64,000 bases of DNA from Microbacterium sp. Clip185 (GTDB lineage: Bacteria; Actinomycetota; Actinomycetes; Actinomycetales; Microbacteriaceae): contig NZ_CP117996.1 in the NCBI RefSeq assembly GCF_028743715.1, forward strand, positions 868,001 to 932,000. Direction: 5' to 3'. A program made the translations under genes and the position numbers. Numbering within the stretch: the stretch's first letter is position 1; each line of letters opens with the position of its first letter. This document shows positions 57,291-64,000 of the stretch, one piece after another. The notes below the pieces were generated by a model that saw nothing but the letters and a program-made list of their open reading frames with translations, did no database searches and was not told where the DNA came from.

Positions 57291-58111
57291 ACCCGGCCAG
57301 TTCCGGGGGCGGGCAGCAGCGTCGCCGCGCGTGCGTCGCGTGCGCGAATGGCAGACAGCTCGCGTTGGAAGCGCAATGCAGCCACGGCCCGGACGAACAG
57401 CTCGGGGTCCGCGGATGGAACGGGGGAGACCGAGGCGGCCGCCTCCGCGGCCAGTTGCGCCGCCAGCATCCGTCTCGCCGCCGGCTGCAGTTGCTCCGCC
57501 TGCCGGACGAACCGGGCGAGCCGCCGCGCGACGGGTGCGGGCAACGGTGCGACGTCCGCGATACGGGCCCACTCGACGAGGGGAGCCGGGACCTGCGGTT
57601 CGAAGGAGGGGAGACGGCCGGTGCGCGTGCGCTGACTGAACGTGCCGGCCATGAGGTCGCCCAGCCGCTGTGCGCGCGGCGTGAACATCCCGGTGAGGGC
57701 CGCCACCGCACCCAGAGTGAACCAGATCTCCAGCACCCCGACGAGCGAGCGGATCAGGGCCTGCCGGAAGCCCGCCGCGCCGCCGTCGGCGCGGACGATG
57801 CGCGCGCCGACGATCAGCTTGCCGAGGCTGCGGCCGCGCGTGGCGGTCTCGATCGTGGTGGGGGCGATGACCAGCAGCAGTACCGCCAGCAGGATCGAGA
57901 GGATGGTGCCCAGCCCCGACGCCGCGGAGAGGGCGCCCGTCAGCCCGAGCGCCAGGAGCACGACGAGGGCGGCGGCCACGGTCACGACCATGTCGATCGC
58001 CGCTCCCGCAAGTCGCAGGAAGAACCCCGCCGGCTGGACATCGAGCGCGACGGCCTCGCCGGTGAGGATCTCGTCTTGGCCGATCTCGACCAGCGTCACG
58101 GCGGAGGACAT
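57287..58111 (-). CDS. RDD-family membrane protein
   Basis: This 274-residue protein has an RDD domain: PAGFFLRLAGAAIDMVV (Arg, Asp in the first helix), three to four membrane helices, and TRGRSLGKLIVGARIV. The C-terminal ~110 residues are soluble and Ala/Arg-rich. RDD proteins are linked to ion or solute transport, mostly without proof. It pairs with the divergent SpoIIM-family gene only 16 bases away, a common arrangement in actinobacteria together with DUF58 and MoxR genes. Confidence 0.9.
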   Translation of the reverse strand: MSSAVTLVEIGQDEILTGEAVALDVQPAGFFLRLAGAAIDMVVTVAAALVVLLALGLTGALSAASGLGTILSILLAVLLLVIAPTTIETATRGRSLGKLIVGARIVRADGGAAGFRQALIRSLVGVLEIWFTLGAVAALTGMFTPRAQRLGDLMAGTFSQRTRTGRLPSFEPQVPAPLVEWARIADVAPLPAPVARRLARFVRQAEQLQPAARRMLAAQLAAEAAASVSPVPSADPELFVRAVAALRFQRELSAIRARDARAATLLPAPGTGRV

Positions 58112-58114
58112 GGC

Positions 58115-58120
58115 TACAGT
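58115..58120 (+). promoter_or_regulatory. -10 box for the SpoIIM-family gene (leaderless type)
   Basis: TACAGT ends 7 bases before the ATG at 58128 and lies 4 bases from the divergent RDD start. Confidence 0.5.
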
Positions 58121-58127
58121 GAAACAC

Positions 58128-59123
58128 ATGGACCTCGACGCGCTCACCGCCGCCCACAGGTCCGAGTGGGAGCGTCTCGACGAGCTGGCCGGCCGTCGAC
58201 GTCTGAGCGGTCCCGAGGCGGATGAGCTCGTGATGCGCTACCGGGCGGCGTCCGCCGATCTGGCCGAGCTCAAGACCGCCGCGGGGCGCAGCCCTCAGGC
58301 CGATCACCTCTCGCTGGTGCTCGCCCGTGCCCGCCTGCGGCTGACCGCGGGCGACGGAAACCTGCTCCGCCGCATCCCTCAGTTCTTCCTCGACCAGTTG
58401 CCCGCAGCGCTGTACCGCGTTCGCTGGACCACGCTGGCCGTCGCGGGCGCATTCATCCTCGCGGCGGCGCTGGTGGCGTTGTGGATCTCGTCGGATCCCG
58501 CCCTCGTGGCGACCCTCGGCTCCGAGGCGCAGCTCTCCTCGTATGCGAACGACGAGTTCGTCGCCTACTACTCCGACAACCCGGCGGCGGTGTTCGCCGG
58601 CACCGTGTGGACCAACAACGCCTGGATCGCCGCGCAGTGCGTCCTGTTCGGCATCACCGGCATCTGGCCGGTCTCGGTCGTGATGCAGAACGCGGTCGGT
58701 CTCGGTACGGCCGCCGCCGTCATGGGCTCCTTCGACCGGCTCGACGTGTTCTTCGCCTACATCCTTCCCCACGGTCTGCTGGAGCTGACGAGCGTGTTCG
58801 TCGCGGCGGCGGCGGGGCTTCACGTGTTCTGGGCATGGGTCGCCCCCGGCGCCCGGTCTCGTCGTGAGTCGCTCGCCGCCGCGGGCCGCTCGCTCGCCAC
58901 CGTCGCGATCGGCCTGGTGCTCGCCCTGGCGCTGTCCGGAATCGTCGAGGCCTACGTCACGCCGCAGCCGTGGCCGTGGCCCGTGAAGCTCGTGCTCGGC
59001 GCCCTGGCGCTCGGCGTCTTCCTCTTCTACATGCTCGTCGTCGGGCGCCGCGCTGCACGCCGGGGCGAGACGGGTGATCTGGGCGAGGATGACATCGGCC
59101 AGGTCGAGCTCGTCGCGGGCTGA
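58128..59123 (+). CDS. SpoIIM-family (stage II sporulation protein M) membrane protein
   Basis: The 331-residue protein has a helical cytosolic N-terminus (~1-100) then about six membrane helices. Typical segments are VWTNNAWIAAQCVLFGITGIWPV and LPHGLLELTSVFVAAAAGLHVFWAW. The family is widespread in non-sporulating actinobacteria beside RDD genes; its role there is unclear. An in-frame GTG at 58119 is a weaker alternative start. Here it is followed by furA-katG rather than directly by DUF58. Confidence 0.9.
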   Translation: MDLDALTAAHRSEWERLDELAGRRRLSGPEADELVMRYRAASADLAELKTAAGRSPQADHLSLVLARARLRLTAGDGNLLRRIPQFFLDQLPAALYRVRWTTLAVAGAFILAAALVALWISSDPALVATLGSEAQLSSYANDEFVAYYSDNPAAVFAGTVWTNNAWIAAQCVLFGITGIWPVSVVMQNAVGLGTAAAVMGSFDRLDVFFAYILPHGLLELTSVFVAAAAGLHVFWAWVAPGARSRRESLAAAGRSLATVAIGLVLALALSGIVEAYVTPQPWPWPVKLVLGALALGVFLFYMLVVGRRAARRGETGDLGEDDIGQVELVAG

Positions 59124-59169
59124 CCCGCACCGGTTCAGCGATCGTTCACCTGCCCGTGGGCGTGTCGTA

Positions 59170-61901
<2,732 letters not shown>

Positions 61902-61913
61902 CCCGCAACGCAG

Positions 61914-61944
61914 AACGCCCCTCCGCCCGGTGCGGAGGGGCGTT
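61914..61944 (+). terminator. intrinsic terminator after katG
   Basis: A perfect 13-bp stem (AACGCCCCTCCGC and its complement) with a 5-base loop is followed by TCGCGTT. It is 13 bases after the katG stop. It is the best terminator in the window and also faces the converging DUF58 gene. Confidence 0.85.
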
Positions 61945-62023
61945 TCGCGTTCTCCGCGCGGCGCGGTCGTTCGCCTGTCCGAGGGGGTGACGTCCGCGTG
62001 CCCGAGTTGCGTCGCATATGGGC

Positions 62024-63331
62024 TCAGAGCAGGCCGCGCAGCTTGAGGGCGAGGTAGTGGTCGGCGACGCGCGGCGGGAGGGATGCCGCATCCGTCGTCA
62101 CGGCGACGGCGCCCGTGCGCGCGATGGCCGTCCCGACGCGCGCGCCGCCCTGACGCGCGTGCTCGGTCGCCGCCCATGCGTAGGCGGCATCCGCATCGGT
62201 CACGGCGGGCTCGTCATCGGCGTCGCCGACAGTGGATGCGGAGGCGACGAGCACTCGGGACCGTGAGGTCAGCGTGGGAAGGGCCGCCAGGAAGCCGCGC
62301 GCCGCGGCGGGGTCGTCCTGCGCCGTGAGCAGCACCACGAGGGCGGGGCGCACCGTCAACCTGCGCACCAGGGACGCGACCTCGCTCCAGTCCGTGTCGA
62401 TCAGCTGGGCCTCGACGGGTGCCATGGCATCGACGAGCGCAGGCACGAGCGCAGCGCCGTCGACGCCGCTCACGCGCGCCCGCACGACGCGATCCATCAT
62501 CACCAGGTGCACATGATCCCCGGCGCGTGCGGCGAGAGCGCCGAGCAGCAGAGTGGCCTCCATCGCGGCATCGAGTCTCACACCGTCGTCGACGCGGGTC
62601 GCGGCGGTGCGCCCCGTGTCGATCACCACGACGATGTGCCGGTCGCGCTCCGGCCGCCACGTGCGCAGCATCGTCGTGCCGGAGCGCGCCGTGGCGCGCC
62701 AGTCGATCGAGCGGACATCGTCGCCACGGACGTACTCGCGCAGGCTGTCGAACTCCGTGCCGCGCCCGCGCACCTGGACGCTCGTCTCGCCGTCGAGCTC
62801 TCGCAGGCGCGCCAGACGGGACGGCAGATGGCGGCGCGACGAGAACGGAGGCAGAACACGCAGCGTTCCGCGCGCGTCGATGCGCTGCTGCCGACCGGCG
62901 AGGCCGAGAGGGCCGAGTGAGCGCACGACGACGAAGTCGCTCGTGAGCTCACCGCGCCGACGCGGAACGAGCGACGCGCGGAGCGTGACGGCGCCCCCGG
63001 CGGGGACGTCGACGCGCGCGCGAGTCGTAGGAGCCCCGGCGGTCGGTTGCCAGGCGTCTCTCACCCACCCCCTCACCGTGCGGCTGCCGGGGTTCGTCAG
63101 GCGCAGCTCGCTCAGCGCGACCTCGCCGCGCCGGGCGCGCGCGGGGAGGGACCGCGCCACGCTCAGGTCGGCGGGGCTGGGCGCGAGCGCGGTGTCGACC
63201 GCGACTGCCGCGACGACGAGGGCGAGCCATACGCCGAACACCGCCCACGGCGGCACTCCCACGGCCGACAGCAGCACCAACGGGAGGAGACCGCCGGCGA
63301 CGACGATCGGAAGACGGCCGGTGACGAACAC
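62024..63331 (-). CDS. DUF58 domain protein
   Basis: The 435-residue protein has two N-terminal membrane helices, a beta-rich region (~60-165) and the DUF58 core: TEFDSLREYVRGDDVRSIDW, TARSGTTMLRTWRPERDRH, followed by VVVIDTGR of a von Willebrand A-like fold. DUF58 proteins work with MoxR AAA+ ATPases, probably in protein or complex maturation; details are unknown. It starts one base after the MoxR stop, so the two are coupled. Confidence 0.92.
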   Translation of the reverse strand: MFVTGRLPIVVAGGLLPLVLLSAVGVPPWAVFGVWLALVVAAVAVDTALAPSPADLSVARSLPARARRGEVALSELRLTNPGSRTVRGWVRDAWQPTAGAPTTRARVDVPAGGAVTLRASLVPRRRGELTSDFVVVRSLGPLGLAGRQQRIDARGTLRVLPPFSSRRHLPSRLARLRELDGETSVQVRGRGTEFDSLREYVRGDDVRSIDWRATARSGTTMLRTWRPERDRHIVVVIDTGRTAATRVDDGVRLDAAMEATLLLGALAARAGDHVHLVMMDRVVRARVSGVDGAALVPALVDAMAPVEAQLIDTDWSEVASLVRRLTVRPALVVLLTAQDDPAAARGFLAALPTLTSRSRVLVASASTVGDADDEPAVTDADAAYAWAATEHARQGGARVGTAIARTGAVAVTTDAASLPPRVADHYLALKLRGLL

Positions 63332-63332
63332 G

Positions 63333-64000
63333 TCAGATCGGAACCCTCGTCTGGGCGAGGACCGAGGTGAGCACGCCGTCCACGGTGACGCCCTCGAACT
63401 CCGCTTCGGGGTTCAGGCGCAGCCGGTGGCGCCAGGTCGGGGTGAGCATCGTCTGCACGTGATCCGGAGTGATGGCCGGGTAACCGCCCAGCCAGGCCCA
63501 CGCCTTCGCGGTGGCCAGCAGCGCGGTCGCGGCGCGGGGGCTCGCGCCCAGCTGCACCGACGGAGCGTCGCGGGTCGCCCGCGCCAGATCGACGATGTAT
63601 CCGAGCAAGTCGTCGGAGGCCTCGACGGATGCGGCCGCGCGCTGGGCGGCGGCGATGCCCGCCGCATTCGTGGCAGGCACCACCGCGTCGAGCGCGCGCG
63701 GGTCGAACCCGTCCGCGTGACGGCGCAGCACCTGCACCTCTGCGTCGCGCTCGGGCACGTCGACGCGGAGCTTCAGCAGGAATCGATCGAGCTGCGCTTC
63801 GGGCAGATCGTAGGTGCCCTCGTGCTCCACGGGGTTCTGGGTCGCCGCCACGAGGAACGGTGTCGGCAGTGGACGGGTCACGCCGTCGGCGGAGACCTGG
63901 CGCTCCTCCATGGCCTCCAGCAGTGCCGACTGGGTCTTGGGGGGTGTGCGGTTGATCTCGTCCGCGAGCAGCACCTGAGTGAACACCGGACCCTCACGGA
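63333..64000 (-). CDS. MoxR-family AAA+ ATPase (C-terminal part, runs off right edge)
   Basis: The frame is open to the window edge; 221 residues of C-terminus are visible. Walker B is in [15 protein letters not shown], then [18 protein letters not shown], the sensor 1 region [25 protein letters not shown] and the sensor 2 / lid region ([20 protein letters not shown]) identify the MoxR group. Walker A lies outside. MoxR ATPases act as chaperone-like partners of DUF58 and vWA proteins, and the DUF58 gene follows directly. Confidence 0.93.
   Translation of the reverse strand, partial: REGPVFTQVLLADEINRTPPKTQSALLEAMEERQVSADGVTRPLPTPFLVAATQNPVEHEGTYDLPEAQLDRFLLKLRVDVPERDAEVQVLRRHADGFDPRALDAVVPATNAAGIAAAQRAAASVEASDDLLGYIVDLARATRDAPSVQLGASPRAATALLATAKAWAWLGGYPAITPDHVQTMLTPTWRHRLRLNPEAEFEGVTVDGVLTSVLAQTRVPI

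Overview
The window reads as a chromosomal segment of a high-GC actinobacterium, most likely Microbacteriaceae and Microbacterium-like. The evidence is an acyl-CoA carboxylase beta/epsilon pair, a WhiB protein, a conserved manA / whiB / GT / DUF5719 / metallopeptidase / DUF3499 block, many GTG starts, and many genes whose -10 box (TANNNT) lies only 6-7 bases before the start codon, which suggests leaderless mRNAs. I see no tRNA, rRNA, CRISPR array, transposase or phage gene.

Layout. 1-7.5 kb is housekeeping: the tail of an unrecognised protein, accE-accD, birA, a PH-domain membrane protein, purK-purE, and an LCP ligase translationally coupled to purE. 7.5-50.5 kb is one very large cell-surface polysaccharide region made of several modules. 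(a) 7.5-15.9 kb holds three glycosyltransferases, a GT9 heptosyltransferase-like protein and hldE, gmhA and gmhB, which together are an ADP-heptose pathway. (b) 15.9-21.2 kb holds a 3-acetamido-3,6-dideoxyhexose branch (DegT aminotransferase plus fused acetyltransferase/ketoisomerase), a GtrB/GtrA pair and a GT-C-like membrane protein. (c) 21.4-27.2 kb holds a lipoprotein, a secreted LGFP-repeat protein, a small coiled-coil protein, a GT2 and a sugar-nucleotide SDR. (d) 27.3-32.8 kb is rmlA-rmlB-rmlCD plus an ABC polysaccharide exporter whose ATPase has a C-terminal domain. (e) 32.9-42.1 kb holds GT-C-like and GT2 proteins, DUF2304, a rhamnosyltransferase, a Wzx-like flippase, an acyltransferase and an epimerase. 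(f) 42.2-47.7 kb holds glf, a second ABC exporter, and GlfT1- and GlfT2-like transferases, which is a mycobacterial-style galactofuranan module. (g) 47.8-50.5 kb holds two tandem O-antigen ligase/polymerase-like proteins.

50.6-57.3 kb is the conserved manA-whiB-GT-DUF5719-metallopeptidase-DUF3499 block. 57.3-64 kb is an RDD / SpoIIM / DUF58 / MoxR locus with a furA-katG pair inside it. furA has a clear Fur-like operator.

How it fits together (inference): the window supplies precursors (dTDP-rhamnose, a dTDP-3-acetamido sugar, ADP-heptose, UDP-Galf and, through manA, mannose precursors). It also supplies about ten transferases, three export routes (two ABC, one Wzx), polymerase/ligase candidates and an LCP enzyme that could attach the finished chains to peptidoglycan. 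At least two different wall glycopolymers are likely made here.
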